Below, in pieces: positions 52,490-64,000 of a stretch of DNA of 64,000 nucleotides. The stretch is from Perognathus longimembris pacificus (lineage: Eukaryota; Chordata; Mammalia; Rodentia; Heteromyidae), in contig NC_063167.1 of the NCBI RefSeq assembly GCF_023159225.1, positions 6,002,234 through 6,066,233 on the forward strand, given 5' to 3'. The position numbers and the translations under genes were made by a program. The notes below the pieces were generated by a model that worked only from the letters and a program-made list of their open reading frames with translations, was not told the DNA's origin and did not search any database. Every line of letters begins with the position of its first letter. The first letter of the stretch is position 1.

Positions 52490-53060
52490 TCCTGGGGACG
52501 AGGGGTGCAGAGGATGGTAGCAGTTGTGCAGCACGAGAGCAATCAGCAGGGTGCAGGAACAGCGACAAGGCTGCTTTCTGCTGCTGGGTTTCAGCGGCGC
52601 GGCCGTGGGTTTCAGGGCTCTACGTCATTGGACCGCAGACCTCGCCTGGGAACAACGGAGGCGCCGCGGGAACCCGGGGCGCGAGCGAGCGCCCCCTGCA
52701 GGCGCCTCTTACGGGGATGGAGCGGTCCCTCCCGGGGCTACCCTACCTGAGCCAAGGGCCCCGCCCACTGCCCTGGCGCGGTCGCCACGACAACGCCCCG
52801 GCAACGCCCCACCCCGCCCCTCGCCCACGGCAGTCCCTTTCGCCCCACCCCCTCCGCACGACGCTGCTGCGTGGGAGGGGAGGAGCCGGGGGCGGGGAAA
52901 GGACGCAGGAAAGAGGAAATCGGCGGAGCGACGCCCGCTGCTTATTGGCTATCGTGTCCTGGAGCCAGGAGCCCCGCCTCCTCCGCGGGGTCACGTGATC
53001 CCTTTCAAAGATGGCCGCCCTGTTGTTTTGATGAATAATACTTGGTGGGGTGAGGGGGTA
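52490..53060 (+). promoter_or_regulatory. UBE4B: UBE4B CpG-island promoter
   Basis: Dense CpG sequence begins near 52590. GC boxes (CCCCGCCC near 52812), an inverted CCAAT box (ATTGG at 52944-52948), an E-box CACGTG (52992-52997 in GTCACGTGAT) and a YY1-type AAGATGGCCGCC (53008-53019) follow in order. YY1 sites of this type usually sit just downstream of the start, so transcription probably begins near 52990-53020. No TATA box. Long ORFs on both strands here are GC artefacts. Confidence 0.7.
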
Positions 53061-53733
53061 AGAGTAGGGGTGGAGGGGTAGGAGGACTCACGCTTCCAGC
53101 GAAAGCTTCGCCAGTCCCACCCTCCCCTCCCCCCTCCCCGGGCTCCAACGTGGAGGAGGGGCGTGTCCGGACTGCTTTTAGAGGGGAGGGGCTCCGCGGG
53201 ACCGCGCCGAGCACCGAGGGAGCGGCTGGGAGGTCGTCTTCCCTCAGGGCATCCTCTCGGCGGCGGGGCTGTTCCCGCCGGGGGGCTGCAGGGGGGTCGC
53301 GAAGCGAGCTGTGGTGCCTCCGCCGGGGACGACCCCGCACGTTGGGGGGCCGGAGACGACTTGGAGACCGCCGCGCTGCCGGGTCGGGTAGCCCGGGCGG
53401 CGGAGGGCTGTGAGTGGCGGCGCCTTGAGGTAACCCCGTGGCGGCGGCGGCGGCGGCGGCGGCGGCCCGCGGTGGCCGCCCGGGGGCCAGAGCAGCTGTA
53501 GGAGCCTCCGGGGCGCTGGGAGCGACCGCAGCCCAGGCAATCCAGTGCCTCGTGTTCTTCTTATTACTATTTTTTTTTAAACCTCTGACTATGCAATTCT
53601 GAAACCTCCCCCATATTCGGGGGAACCAGACAGCCTGGTAGACAGACACCTTCCCCTCTCCGTGCTCCCGCCCCGGTCTCGAGAACCCCAGGATCTCTCT
53701 TCCCCGACGCCTTTCACCATTAAGAGGACAGCG
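53020..53733 (+). other. UBE4B: UBE4B 5' UTR (start approximate)
   Basis: About 700 nt of GC-rich leader before the UBE4B ATG if no intron is present. It contains a GCG/CGG triplet run (53440-53466). Short upstream frames occur: ATGGCCGCC... (53011-53031, only if transcription starts upstream of it) and ATGCAATTCTGA (53591-53602). A donor-like GAGGTAACC near 53429 could allow a spliced leader. Confidence 0.5.
53440..53466 (+). repeat. CGG triplet repeat, about 9 units
   Basis: An uninterrupted GCG/CGG run of about 27 bp within the CpG island and the presumed UBE4B leader. Confidence 0.9.
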
Positions 53734-53757
53734 ATGGAGGAGCTGAGCGCTGACGAG
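53734..53757 (+). CDS. UBE4B: UBE4B first coding exon (codons 1-8), ubiquitin conjugation factor E4 B; rest of gene beyond window
   Basis: UBE4B is a U-box E3/E4 ubiquitin ligase that extends ubiquitin chains and works with VCP/p97. Only its first eight residues, MEELSADE, are here, followed by a consensus donor (GAG then GTGAGG) in phase 0. That octapeptide and phase match the known N-terminus, and the gene follows RBP7 in the conserved order. The start context is GCGATGG. No second exon is seen to the end of the window, in line with a long first intron. Confidence 0.88.
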
Positions 53758-56700
53758 GTGAGGAGATCGGGGGTGGTGGGGTGGTGGGGGGACACCTTGA
53801 GGGGTTCGTCGGCAACTCTTGGGCGCTTGGAGCGGGGAAGGCATTGCGCCAGTGCTGCCGTGTGGGGCTGTGGGTTTGAAGAAGGGATGGAGATGACATT
53901 TTCCAAGAATAAAACGACCCCCGCAGGGGGGGTCTCCTGCTCACAGTCTCTTTTCATTTCCCTTGCCTTCTTTCTGCATTCGGAAATCCGCTTGATTTTT
54001 TTTCTCGTGCGTTCTCAGGTGTTCTTTCTTAAGGGGATTCAAGTAAAAGAGACTGGATTGAGATAATAGTAAGGCCGTGTGTCTCTGTGTCCGTCTGTCT
54101 TCGAGAATTTGGGGGAGAATCAAAATGTTTGAAAGCCCAGATTTGTGGGGCCCTCTCGTTGTGTAAGTTCATTAAACATACCTTTGTCTTTGGGAGGTGG
54201 CTTACAGACATATTCTTTGATATTTGACAAAGTGTGTCTCTTCTCAACAGTTTAGAGGATTCCAGGGAAACGGTCGTGATTTTAAGAGACAATGACATCT
54301 GGTATTCCATTCTTTCTTTATACTTTTTCCTACCCCCCTCCCTCCTTTGGAAAAACTTATCTTTTTTTTTTTTTTTTTTTTTTGCTGTAGCAGAGATTGA
54401 ACAGGAAATAGATGACTTTATAAACTCTCTTGCTTTTCATTTCTGAAAGAAGCCATGCAAATCTTACTGAGGTTGTAAGGATTTTTGTTTACTAAGATTG
54501 TCCTAAAAGTAGTGGCAACTAGGATACAAGGAATTTCCTGTGAATCTACTGACTTTTCCCTGCCTTTTTACAAACTGGGAGCGTCCTTATCCAGACTTCT
54601 GCTAGCTGGGCCCCATTCACCCTACCTCCTCATTTTTTCTTCTGGCTGGTTTAAACTTCCCCTGCAGTGTTATGAAAGTAGTCATCCATCAGGTTGGGTT
54701 GTACAGTTAAGATTCCCATGCTGCATTTTTCCCTCCAGTCCTGTGTGCTTCCTTAGTCACTAAAATTCTTCAGGGATTGGGCATGCAAGTGGTTGGGTAA
54801 AGGGTCAGACAGGAGAGGAAGCAAACAACATAATTTTGTTGATTGTGGTACTTGGTTTCTGGAATGTCAGGATTGTTCATTTTATTTTACTGACTTGATT
54901 TTCTTCAAATATGTAGTCTTAGGAAAATGCTGAGTAGTTTCAGGAAATGTTGATTTCCCAGGAGCACTTTGTTTTATGTAGTTTTTAAAAGCAGTCCCCC
55001 ACCTCTATTTTTCTTTTCTTTGAATAGGTGATTAGAAGACAGACTCTGTTTTTCAGTTGTCCTTTACTCCCACAAATTACTTTTTTCTTGATTTTTAAAT
55101 TGTCTATTTTTTACTTATTGCAGTTTTAACCAAGAAATTATTTACAAACCTATAACGTATATAGACTAAGATATTGTATAATCTGAAGCATGTCTATCCA
55201 GTCTTTAAGGACAGTACAACTTTGTTGTAACCTTAATATGGCACACATATAACCCTTGTGGAAGAAATAAAGGAATTTTCCCCCACATCAACAGAATACT
55301 AAAAATGAATGTGAGAACTTAAATTCACTGCTGTAAGTATAAAGTCATTTTCAACAAATTGGTTGGCCTGAGTACAAAGGGACGGTACCATGACTGGTCA
55401 TTTTCTTCTAATTAGAAGCTAGAAAAAATTGTGTTTTTTTAAAAAAAGAATCTCTTTTGTGTCTGTTTTTTATGTTAAGTCCAATTTCTTTAACTCTGGG
55501 TTTAGTTTTCAAAGATTTTGCCTTTGTGTTTTTACTCTGTTGGTGAAAATTTGTGTCATAGATGTGGTAGGTGATATTGATTTGATTTTTAAAAATGCAT
55601 TTTCTACTGTGAAAGTTTAAGCGAACATTTCAGGATTAAAACAGGCACGACAGTGATCTCACTCTTAAGTTGGGAAATGAGGTAAGACAATTTCATATTT
55701 TAACAAAGTGAAAATATTTGCGAATACAGCCTATGAAAAATAAAGACTGGTCTAACCAGACTAGTTGCTTTGGAAGCTTTTACTTGTGGGCATTTTTTTT
55801 TGATAGCTGTCACAGATCATCTTTGAATTGTTTTACTTTTCTTTCTTGTGCTTTGAAAATAGACCTCTTGACCCTTATCGCCATTTGTTATTTATATGTA
55901 GTAAGTTACTGTAAATTCTTTGTTCCATCCAGAAGATCTCTGACTAACTTCAGGCTCTTTAGGAACCTACATGCCAGAGCATCATCATTTACATTATCTT
56001 CCTTCTGTAGCTTACTCACATGTTGTTGTTATCTACTAAGATGCTGCTGTAACTAGGGCAAGCATTATAAGCTGTTTTTTCCAACAGTGGTGGTGAGATT
56101 GTGTTGAAATGATTTTCTCTCTCTTTTTTTTTTTTTCTCTTCTAAATCTTTATGACCTACTTCTGCAGGATGACTGGCTAGGAATCAGGGTGTGGTCAAG
56201 GTTTTAGAATGTATAGTGTTCCTTCCCAAATACAGAATACTTGACCTTGAATTTTTTTCCTTCCTATTTTTTTTTGGTTTTTGTTTCTTAGATAGGGTCT
56301 TGCTGTATAGCCTAGGCTGCCCTCTGTAAGTGGAAAAGTATTGACCTTTACAGCCTTAGGAGCCCTTACTTTGCCAGGCACATTTAGTAAAACAGTACAG
56401 GTCTCAATTGCTTATTTTACAGGTGAGAAAACTGAGATGTAAGTTAAGTGGTGACCTGACTTAGAAGTGACAGGATTAGAATCCAGACCAAGGGCTCTTG
56501 ATTCTAGGTCCCCTTTTACAATTTATTTACCAACTGTCTATATAAATAGCATGCTCCCATCATGGTGGTGCATACCCGTCATGGGAGTACTTGGAAGGCA
56601 GAGATGGGAGGATTCTGAGAGCTCAAGGTAAAGTTAGCAAAATGCAAAACTAAAGGGCTGGGGGCCATGCCTGGCTCTGGAGACCTCTGAACTAGTGTGT

Positions 56701-57430
56701 CCCACTCTGCTGGATGTACATAGTTTTTCCCAAAAGTGATGTTTTAAACTAAAGCATTCATGATGTGCTCAGGTTTTGTTGGAACTGACTGTGTCTGTAT
56801 CTGTGTCTGTCTGTCTGTTTCTGTGTCTGTCTCAGCCTCAAATGGTTCACTCCATAGCATTTCAGGAAATTATAATTTGAGGTTTAATTTAATTTTAGAT
56901 ACTAATCTGGAATTACAGTGCAGTGCCAAGTGCTGTTGTGGAGGTCTGCACAGGACACAAAGAGGCCCCTGCTGGAGCAGCGTCTTAGTGAAGGCTGGAA
57001 GCCAGGTGTGTGATGGTGTCTCAGGAAACAGCACCAAGTGGTAGGGTAGGATAGGATTGTGGGAGTTTGCCTGCCAGGATGGCAGGCACCAGACCTTGAG
57101 AGCTGTTAGAAAGCTTAGGAGTTTGAACCTTCTTTGTAAGGCCAGAAGAAGCCTCTCTAAGATATTAAGGGCTTAGAAAGATGACTGGAAGGTGGTAGAC
57201 AGTGGATTACAGGAAGGTAGCTACAGACTGGAAGACTCATTAGCAGGCTGTGACTAACTAGGAGGTAGCTAGTGGAGTCCCACCAACTGTGGCCATGACA
57301 GTAGGAATGGAAGAGAGCAAACAGGATTACAGAAATAATTCTGTTCTCTAACATCTGGTGTGAAAGAAAGAGAAAAGGTGACTTCTCAGTTTCTAGCTTG
57401 CAGCAAGGGTGATTGAGATTGGATAAGAAA
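53758..57430 (+). other. UBE4B intron 1, repeat-poor proximal part
   Basis: Unlike most of the window this has no IDL-Geo or B1-headed SINE between 53758 and 56270. It is AT-rich, with T tracts at about 54361-54383 and 56126-56138. 56275-56330 is an antisense B1-like scrap; 56400-56520 resembles a MIR/L2 end (TTTTACAGGTGAGAAAACTGAG); 56555-56660 is a B1-like remnant; 56880-57360 resembles a very old interspersed repeat of unassigned family. No exon is recognised. Confidence 0.55.
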
Positions 57431-60100
57431 TTCTAGAAATGGGGCTGGGAATATGGCCCAGTGGTAAAAGTGTTCACCTCACATACATGAAGCCCTGGGT
57501 TTGATTCCTCAGCACCACATATATAGAAAAAACCAGAAATGGTGCTGTGGCTCAAGTGGTAGAGTGCTAGCCTTGAGCAAAAAGAAGCCAGGGACAGTGC
57601 TCAGGCCCTGAGTCCCAAGCCCAGGACTGGCAAAAAAGAAAACGAAGAAACAAAGAAATTCTAGATATGGAGCAGATGTTAGAGAAAGCAGAGGTAGTTT
57701 TACTCTGTATCATTGGAAAGATGAACCAGCTCGAAGACCCTATCCTGGCCTTTCTGTTCTACCATCTCTACCTCTTTAACCCTTTTTGTCCTTGTGACAG
57801 GCTCAGGCTTTTCCCCAGCACAGTAGATATAGTCCCTACTCCCCACTTGACAATTAAAGATCATCTTGCTCAAGCCTGGAAGAGAGTGAGTGTAGCATCC
57901 CAGTCCTCCTTTTCACTTCTTTTAGAGAAAAGATAGACTGATCACCTTGATATTAGCAGACCCGTACTGATTATTTGTTTATTTATTTACTTATTTTGCC
58001 AGTCTTGGAGCTTGAAATCAGGACCTGGGTACTCTCCCTGAGCTGCTTTTGCTCAAGGCTAGCACTCTACCACTTGAGCCACAGCGCCCACTTCTGGCCC
58101 TTTTTGTTTATGTGGTACTGAGGAATAGAACCCAGAGCTTCATGCAAGCTAGGCAAGCACTTTACCACTAAACCACATTCCTAGCCCCTTGCTGAGTTCT
58201 TAGAACATGTAAGCAGTTAGTTAAACACTTGGTTAGCAAGGCTAGTATTAGCATCTCCATTTTACAGGTAAGAAAATTGAGGCAAATAGAAATTAACAAA
58301 TTTACTGAAAGACCTACTAGTGAGTGATGGAACCATGGATTCTAATCTGAAGTCTGGCTCCAGAGTTCTTAATCACTTTACTATAAGGCCTTCAGAACTT
58401 TCCTCCCTGAGCCAGAGAGATGGGGAGAGCAAGCACAGTGGACTTTTATTTCTGGTTGTTATGGCTAAGAGTAGAACCCATCAAATAGCTCTGAGCTCTG
58501 TGTGGGAGGAAGGCAGAAAGGCTCCAGCTCCTGCAGAGCGTATAGCATGTGAATCTAGAGGAGCTGTCTGCCTGTGGGCACTTCACTCAGCCATGTTTAC
58601 AGTTTACTTGCACATCCAACCCCGCTTGAACCCTGCCTGTGCCAAGCTTTGCTGCCCTGCTAGAGGTAGGTAAATGAAGATGCTTATCAGCTATCTTTTG
58701 GTGATAGGTAGGAAAAGTAGCCTGAGGGGTTGGAAAGCAACTGGGTGTGTAATTTGTGCAGTATTAGGAAGTAGCAGGTTTGGTGTTTTTTGTTTGAGAG
58801 AGGGTCCTACCCTGTTATCCAAGCTGATCTTAAACCCCATCTGAGCCTCCCTAGTAGCCGGGACTACTGGCTGTACCACAGCTCAGTTTAAAGAGGCATG
58901 TTTTGAAAAGATTTTAAGGGATGTCCAGGAGATGAATGTTTCCTCATTCAGGGAGAAACCAGTATGGCAGATCTTGAGGTGGATGCTTTTGTGACCTAGT
59001 CAGGGAGAATGAGGCGGCCCAGACGTGTTTGGGACACTGTGCAACAGGCGAACTTGGTCATTCCTTCAGCAAAAAGCTACTGAGTTTTCCTGTGTTTTAG
59101 TTAGTTGAGACAGACCTCCCCGCCTTCTCTTCCCATTTAGTACCTTTGAATGGGATGCTTTATTTTAATTTTCATTGTAGATCATACTGGTTGTAATTAC
59201 TGTTGACTAGTTTGGGTTGTGACACAGTTGTCATTTCCTGTTTATGTTTTAACCTTGTTACACTTGTTTACATTATTGCCTCTTTGTTGAGTGCTATAAT
59301 AGGGTTTCAATTTAGTTGCCATTTTAAGTGTCTTCAGAAAAATTACTCTTTGATTCAGCATTGAAAGCAACAATTATTTTGTATGCAGAGAGGGAGAGCA
59401 ATGGCAGTGGGTGTCAATTTGATATTAGCAAAGAAAATGTTTGTTGTTGGGAACATGACCACAATTCCATGTTTTATTGCAAGGCAATAACAACCAAGTA
59501 CATTAGGGTTTCAACCCAGAGTTGAATGAAGCTGTGTCACCCACAGTGAGAATTTCCTTTCACACCAACCAGCATCAGGAAAGTTTGAATCTTCCACGTG
59601 GCTCAGAGCAAAATTTTAAAACAAGAAAAGCCTGGTAGTACATATTGCTACTCTGTCCCTGTCTATTGTTAAGGCATTTTTGTGTTTAATGGGCAGTATA
59701 TATTTTCTATAAAATAATAGTGCAGCTTACAACCTGTGCCATTATATTTTCTGAAATAGAATGTATGCTCAGCATTGCTTCTAGACTACAGAGATATGCC
59801 AATAAGCAAATCAGACAGAAATCTCTGCCCTCAGGAGGTTTACATTTTTATTTATGCTTTAAAAAAACTGTTCTGACCACTGTGAAGTGTTTAGCTCAAG
59901 TGGGAAAGAAGGAAGTCAGAAAGGTTAGGAGGAGTCCTGTTGAGAGATGATGTGGGGCTAGCCAGGGATAGAAGGTAAGAAGGATACTTGAGGCTCAGGT
60001 ACTTTGTGAGGGGAGCCAGTAGGATTGGGTGATGGGTGGGATGGTGGCGTGTGAGAGTGGAGTTGAGGATGGCCAGATAAATCAAGTTTTTTTATTTTTT
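57431..60100 (+). repeat. UBE4B intron 1, middle part
   Basis: 57441-57640 plus-strand IDL-Geo flanked by variants of AAGAAATTCTAGA; 57993-58185 antisense IDL-Geo; 58250-58385 MIR-like (CATTTTACAGGTAAGAAAATTGAGG); 58780-58885 antisense B1-like; 59740-59850 L2-like (ATCTCTGCCCTCAGGAGGTTTACA). 57641-57990, 58386-58780 and 58886-59740 show nothing recognisable. Confidence 0.6.
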
Positions 60101-60305
60101 ATTTTGCCAGTCCTGGGGCTTGGACTCAGGGCCTGAGCACTGTCCCTGGCCTCTTTTTTTGCTCAAGGCTAGCACTCTGCCACTTGAGCCACAGCGCCAC
60201 TTCTGGCCGTTTTCTGTATATGTGGTGCTGGGGAATCGAACCCAGGGCCTCATGTATACGAGGCAAGCACTCTTGCCACTAGGCCATATCCCCAGCCCTC
60301 AAGTT
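60100..60305 (-). repeat. IDL-Geo SINE, full length
   Basis: Intact head with GGAATCGAACC (complement of the B box). TCAAGTTTTT on both sides (about 60082 and 60299) is the target duplication. Confidence 0.88.
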
Positions 60306-61336
60306 TTTATTGAGTTGTTAAAGCATAGAGATGTAAAATAGCTTATTTCTTTCTAAATAGAAATCTGGGCCTGGGTGGCAGCTTGGTACTCATTTGAGGC
60401 CTTAGCTACTGTCTGTCTTATGCCAGTTTCCCTAACATACAGCTTCTACCTTTTGGTTCATGTGTGTCTGCAATCTAGCTGGAGAAGAAGGTAGAGGGAG
60501 GGGAAGGAGTATGTGTAGCGCTCCTGTTTCATAGCATAACCTGGAAGTTATACAGATCACTCCTGCTCATCTCTCAGTGGCCAGAACCTAAGTCATCTGG
60601 CCACAGACACTTGTGGCTGAGAAATGAAAGACTTTCATACTGAGTAGTCATTTGTTCACTTGAAAGTTGTCTTGACAATATATCTTTTCTTCCAAACCCT
60701 TCTTCCCAACACTGAAATTGGCCCCTAAAGGAGGCAACCCCACATCAATTGGGGAGTGCAAAATGTGGAGATACATAGTTTCCAATAACCTTTAAATGTA
60801 AACACTGCCCCCTAATATGCTGTAGTGGGCTAGGATAGGACAGTAGAGACTCGCATTTGGAAGAGGGAGAATGGGGAATGTGTGCTCTCCCTGCTCTGTG
60901 TCCATTCATTGTCAGCTCATGTCTGGATGCATTTGGAGGTGTCTTGTTCGGCAGTGGTGTGGATTCCTGACTTAGCCCGCTACTAGAGAATATCCTGAGC
61001 TAGAGCAGTTCCTCTAGCTTGCTTCCCGCTGGTTGCTGAAGGAGTTGACTTTTTCACCTCTGCTTAGCCCCTAATTACCAGACTCCGAGTAAACTTATAC
61101 TGTAGACAGACCATGAGCATTCCTCAGGTAGAGATCTATATATTTTTCTTTTATCTCTGCCTGCAGATTGGCAAGCTGTAGCTTGAGGTGGCCACATGTT
61201 TGTGGGACTTTTTCCTTAAAGTGACATGAAGCAGCTGCACAGTGTGGCTCCTGCCTATAATTCTAGCTACTTGGGAGGCAGATGTGGGGGATTGCAGTTT
61301 GAGGACAGCCTAAGCAAAAGATTTTTTTATTTTTAT
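60306..61336 (+). other. UBE4B intron 1, unique stretch
   Basis: No repeat or gene recognised except a truncated B1-like head near 61240-61320. Confidence 0.5.
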
Positions 61337-61757
61337 TTTTTGCCAGTCCTGGGGCTTGAACTCAGGGCCTGAGCACTGTCCCTGGCTTCCTTTTTGCTCA
61401 AGGCTAGCACTCTGCCACTTGAGCTACAGCGCCACTTCTGGCCATTTCTTTTTTTTTTTTTTTTTTTTTTGGCCAGTCCTGGGCCTTGGACTCAGGGCCC
61501 GAGCACTGTCCCTGGCTTCTTCCCGCTCAAGGCTAGCACTCTGCCACTTGAGCCACAGTGCCGCTTCTGGCCGTTTTCTGTATATGTGGTGCTGGGGAAT
61601 CGAACCTAGGGCCTCGTGTATCCGAGGCAGGCACTCTTGCCACTAGGCTATATCCCCAGCCCCCTGGCCATTTCTATATATGTGGTGCTCAGGAATTGAA
61701 CCCAGGGCTTCATGCATGCTAGGCAAGTACTCTACTGCTAAGCCACATTCCCAGCCC
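61337..61757 (-). repeat. IDL-Geo SINE with a second IDL-Geo inserted, 12-bp target duplication
   Basis: The outer antisense copy is interrupted in its right monomer by a second antisense copy (about 61450-61663). The 12-mer CTGGCCATTTCT lies at 61438-61449 and 61664-61675. The inner copy belongs to the subtype with GCTTCTTCCCGCTCAAGG and TGTATCCGAGG, also seen at 2091, 2969 and 43542. Confidence 0.93.
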
Positions 61758-63320
61758 AGGATGTTAATCTTACTAATAGCTTAAACAAAGAAGCCTGGGC
61801 AGGCAGTTGAGAACTGATTTACTTAGTAATCCCACAGTTACTATGGGACAAATTGATTGTTTTGTGCCTGGCATCCTTCATAGAAGGCATCAACTTGTGG
61901 TCCACGTTAAGCTGCCCAACTCCTTTGAGGAACCTGCATTCCAGACCCCAGGTAGGGATTGAGAGGACAGCAAGGGCATGCTCCTCTCCCTGGAGGACAA
62001 GATCAGAAAGTTTTATGTAGCATTGCTTACCTTCTCCCTGGCCAGGGCATGGTTATATGGCTACATTCTCAGAGGCAGCAATTTAACTGCCTCTACTACC
62101 CAATTAATTACCACGAGTTTTAGCCTAAGCTGCTTAGCAGATGGAATGTTGTCATACACTGAGATGGGAGAAATCTCAAGAAGAGATTCGGAAGAAGGAA
62201 TGATCTGTTTTGAAAATATTATGATAGTGCTGCCTATTATTTACCCATGTGGGGATATTAAGTAGGTTGTATAGGGGTGTGCTGTTTGTGGGAGGAGATT
62301 GGGTTTGGGGATGAGAATGTAGAAGCTACCCGTAAATTAAAAGTCACACATCCATTGCCTAGAGAGTGAGTATAAGTAGAGAGGACAGATTGGGCAGAGG
62401 AAAGATCCCTGACCCATTCCACATTTTGAGATTAGGAGATAACAGAACCTTGAAAAGCAGAGCTCAGCCAGCTTGGCATGAAAGACAGTGTGCCATTAGA
62501 GGGAACATCATTCAGAGTGATCAGATCAAATAGCCTGAAAGTAAGGTAGGGGAGGACCGAGACTTTACTCTGGGATGTGGCCATGTGGTGATTATGGTGA
62601 CTTTCACAAGACCAGTTGCTTTGCTCACTATGTGATCAGAGAGGTGAGCTCAGGAGTAGAGGCCCCTGAAAGCCTCTACAAAACAAAAAACCAGAACATT
62701 ACAAATATGTAAGTGCTCATACATTTGTTTAGTTCCTCTGCTGAGTACCCAGGGATACACAGGTGGGGATACCACCTCAAACATGAGGAGAAGTGTGGTC
62801 ATTTCCTTCAGTGAGCTGGTACTCAGGAACAAATGGCTGGAGTTTGCATGCTAAGAATCAGACAGTTCAGTAGGCTGCACTGTTCAGGAGCAGTTAAAAT
62901 TCTAATGAGCAATCTGGACAGATTGGGAGGATTTGAGTCTGTCCTAAAAGATCATCAGGATTATGGCACATAGAAGAGTCTGTGGTGAGGATAAATACTG
63001 TATTTCTAAGCTGAGCGCCAGTGGCTTACGCCTATAATTCTAGCCACTCAGGAGGCTGAGATTTAAAGATCATGGTTCAAAGCCAGTCCTGGCAGAAAAG
63101 TGTCTTATCTCCAGTTAACCACCAAAAAGCCAGAAGTGGAGCTATGGCTCAAGTGGAAGAGCGCTACTAGTGCTCTTGCCCAGGCCCTGAGTACACATAC
63201 ACACACATACACACACGCACACTCTCTTCCTCTTCCTCTGCCCATACTTTATGTCTATTCTTTTGAGATTAATACCCTTTGGGGAAAAAAAAGAAGATGG
63301 TGACTATTAAGAAGTATTGG
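61758..63320 (+). other. UBE4B intron 1, mostly unique, one SINE
   Basis: 61758-63000 shows no recognised feature. 63005-63190 is a plus-strand B1-headed dimer with an internal loss in its right arm and a CA-type tail (about 63194-63220). Confidence 0.55.
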
Positions 63321-63321
63321 G

Positions 63322-63520
63322 GGGCTGGGAATGTGGCCTAGTGGCAAGAGTGTTTGCCTCATATACATGAAGCCCTGGGTTTGATTCCCCAGCACCACAT
63401 AGATAGAAAACGGCCAGAGGTGGCGCTGTGGCTCAAGTGGCAGAGTGCTTGAGCAAAAAAGCCAGGGGCAGTGCTCAGGCCCTGAGTCCATGGCACAGGA
63501 CTGGCAAAAAAAAAAAGAAG
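63322..63520 (+). repeat. IDL-Geo SINE
   Basis: Plus-strand copy with a slightly shortened right arm (AGAGTGCTTGAGCAAAAAAG) and A tail; imperfect AAGAAGTATTGG / AAGAAGCATTGG flanks. Confidence 0.82.
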
Positions 63521-63639
63521 CATTGGTATTTGCTGATCTGAAAGACTCTTGTTCTCTCCCTCTTCATATACATGAAGTATGGCAATTTTATTTTATTTAT
63601 TTTTGTGCCAGGGCCTGGACATTGTCCAAGCGTTTTTTT

Positions 63640-63968
63640 GTTTTGTTTTGTTTTGTTTTGCCAGTCCTGGGGCTTGGACTCAGGGCCTAAACACTGTCCC
63701 TGGCTTCTTTTTGCTCAAGGCTAGCACTCTACCACTTGAGCCACAGTGCCATGTCTGGCCTATTCTTTTTTCTTTCTTTTTTTTTTTTAAATAATAATTA
63801 CTTTATTGTCAAAGTGATATACAGAGGGGTTACAGTTTCATACGTTAGGCCATGGGTACATTTTTTGTACTGTTTGGCCTTTTCTATATAGGTGGTGCTG
63901 AGGAATCCAACCCACAGCTTCATGTATAAGAGGCAAGCACTCTGGCCACTAGGCCATATTCCCAGCCC
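63640..63968 (-). repeat. IDL-Geo SINE interrupted by a short L1 3' end
   Basis: Antisense SINE preceded by a GTTTT run. It is broken after TGTCTGGCC (about 63758) and resumes at TTTGGCCTTTTCTATATA (about 63876). The insert (about 63775-63882) is the antisense L1-like 3' terminus also found at 1036-1150, with its T-rich tail on the left. Confidence 0.8.
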
Positions 63969-64000
63969 CAAGCATTTTTCTTTTCTTTCTTTCGGCTACC

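Noticed and set aside
52339..53081. 219- and 185-codon plus-strand ORFs before UBE4B
   Set aside because: GC-driven open frames through promoter sequence; no similarity recognised.
53005..53844. 279-codon minus-strand ORF across the UBE4B island
   Set aside because: Low-complexity Pro/Arg/Ala composition from GC-rich CpG-island DNA; no domain, no splice logic, and it overlaps the UBE4B leader and start.
57667..57936. 89-codon ORF in UBE4B intron 1
   Set aside because: No domain, no flanking splice sites of the required phase, and composition like surrounding non-coding DNA.

Overview
This is a mammalian, almost certainly rodent, genomic window from the NMNAT1-RBP7-UBE4B neighbourhood (human 1p36.22, mouse distal chr4). 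The most abundant repeat is a roughly 200-bp dimeric SINE. Its tRNA-Ala/ID-like head is joined to a right monomer ending in an A-rich tail, matching what I recall of the IDL-Geo SINE of geomyoid rodents (pocket gophers, pocket mice, kangaroo rats). A second common SINE has a B1 (7SL-like) head on a related right arm. I therefore infer a geomyoid rodent; the species cannot be read from the sequence.

Layout. 1-660 is a CpG island with a divergent promoter: LZIC exon 1 leaves to the left on the minus strand, and untranslated exon 1 of NMNAT1 leaves to the right. 604-22560 is the large first intron of NMNAT1. On its opposite strand lies a set of four exons (9223-16871) with intact splice sites and matching phases. 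They encode a 130-residue polytopic membrane protein that I cannot name. 22561-27630 holds coding exons 2-5 of NMNAT1, complete, 280 codons. 28.3-40 kb is intergenic and repeat-rich, including a 5'-truncated LINE-1 with a long open ORF2 (34.2-36.4 kb). 40071-45683 is RBP7, complete, four exons, 134 codons, with a poly(A) signal. 45.7-52.4 kb is intergenic and holds nested LTR elements. 52.5-53.76 kb is the UBE4B CpG-island promoter, long 5' UTR and first coding segment (8 codons). The rest of the window is UBE4B intron 1, which is poorer in repeats over its first few kilobases.

The three named genes run left to right and are independent single-promoter genes, not an operon. NMNAT1 makes nuclear NAD+, RBP7 is a cytosolic retinoid-binding protein, and UBE4B is a U-box ubiquitin ligase.

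Most interesting: (1) the nested antisense membrane-protein gene in NMNAT1 intron 1; (2) an older LTR split by a younger LTR (47.2-48.3 kb), with two relatives elsewhere in the window; (3) a composite SINE flanked by one 16-bp target duplication; (4) repeated SINE insertions sharing one target; (5) the homologous right arm shared by the two SINE classes. Exon calls rest on protein similarity recalled from memory and on splice-site and phase checks done by eye. Repeat boundaries are approximate to a few bases unless a target duplication is given.
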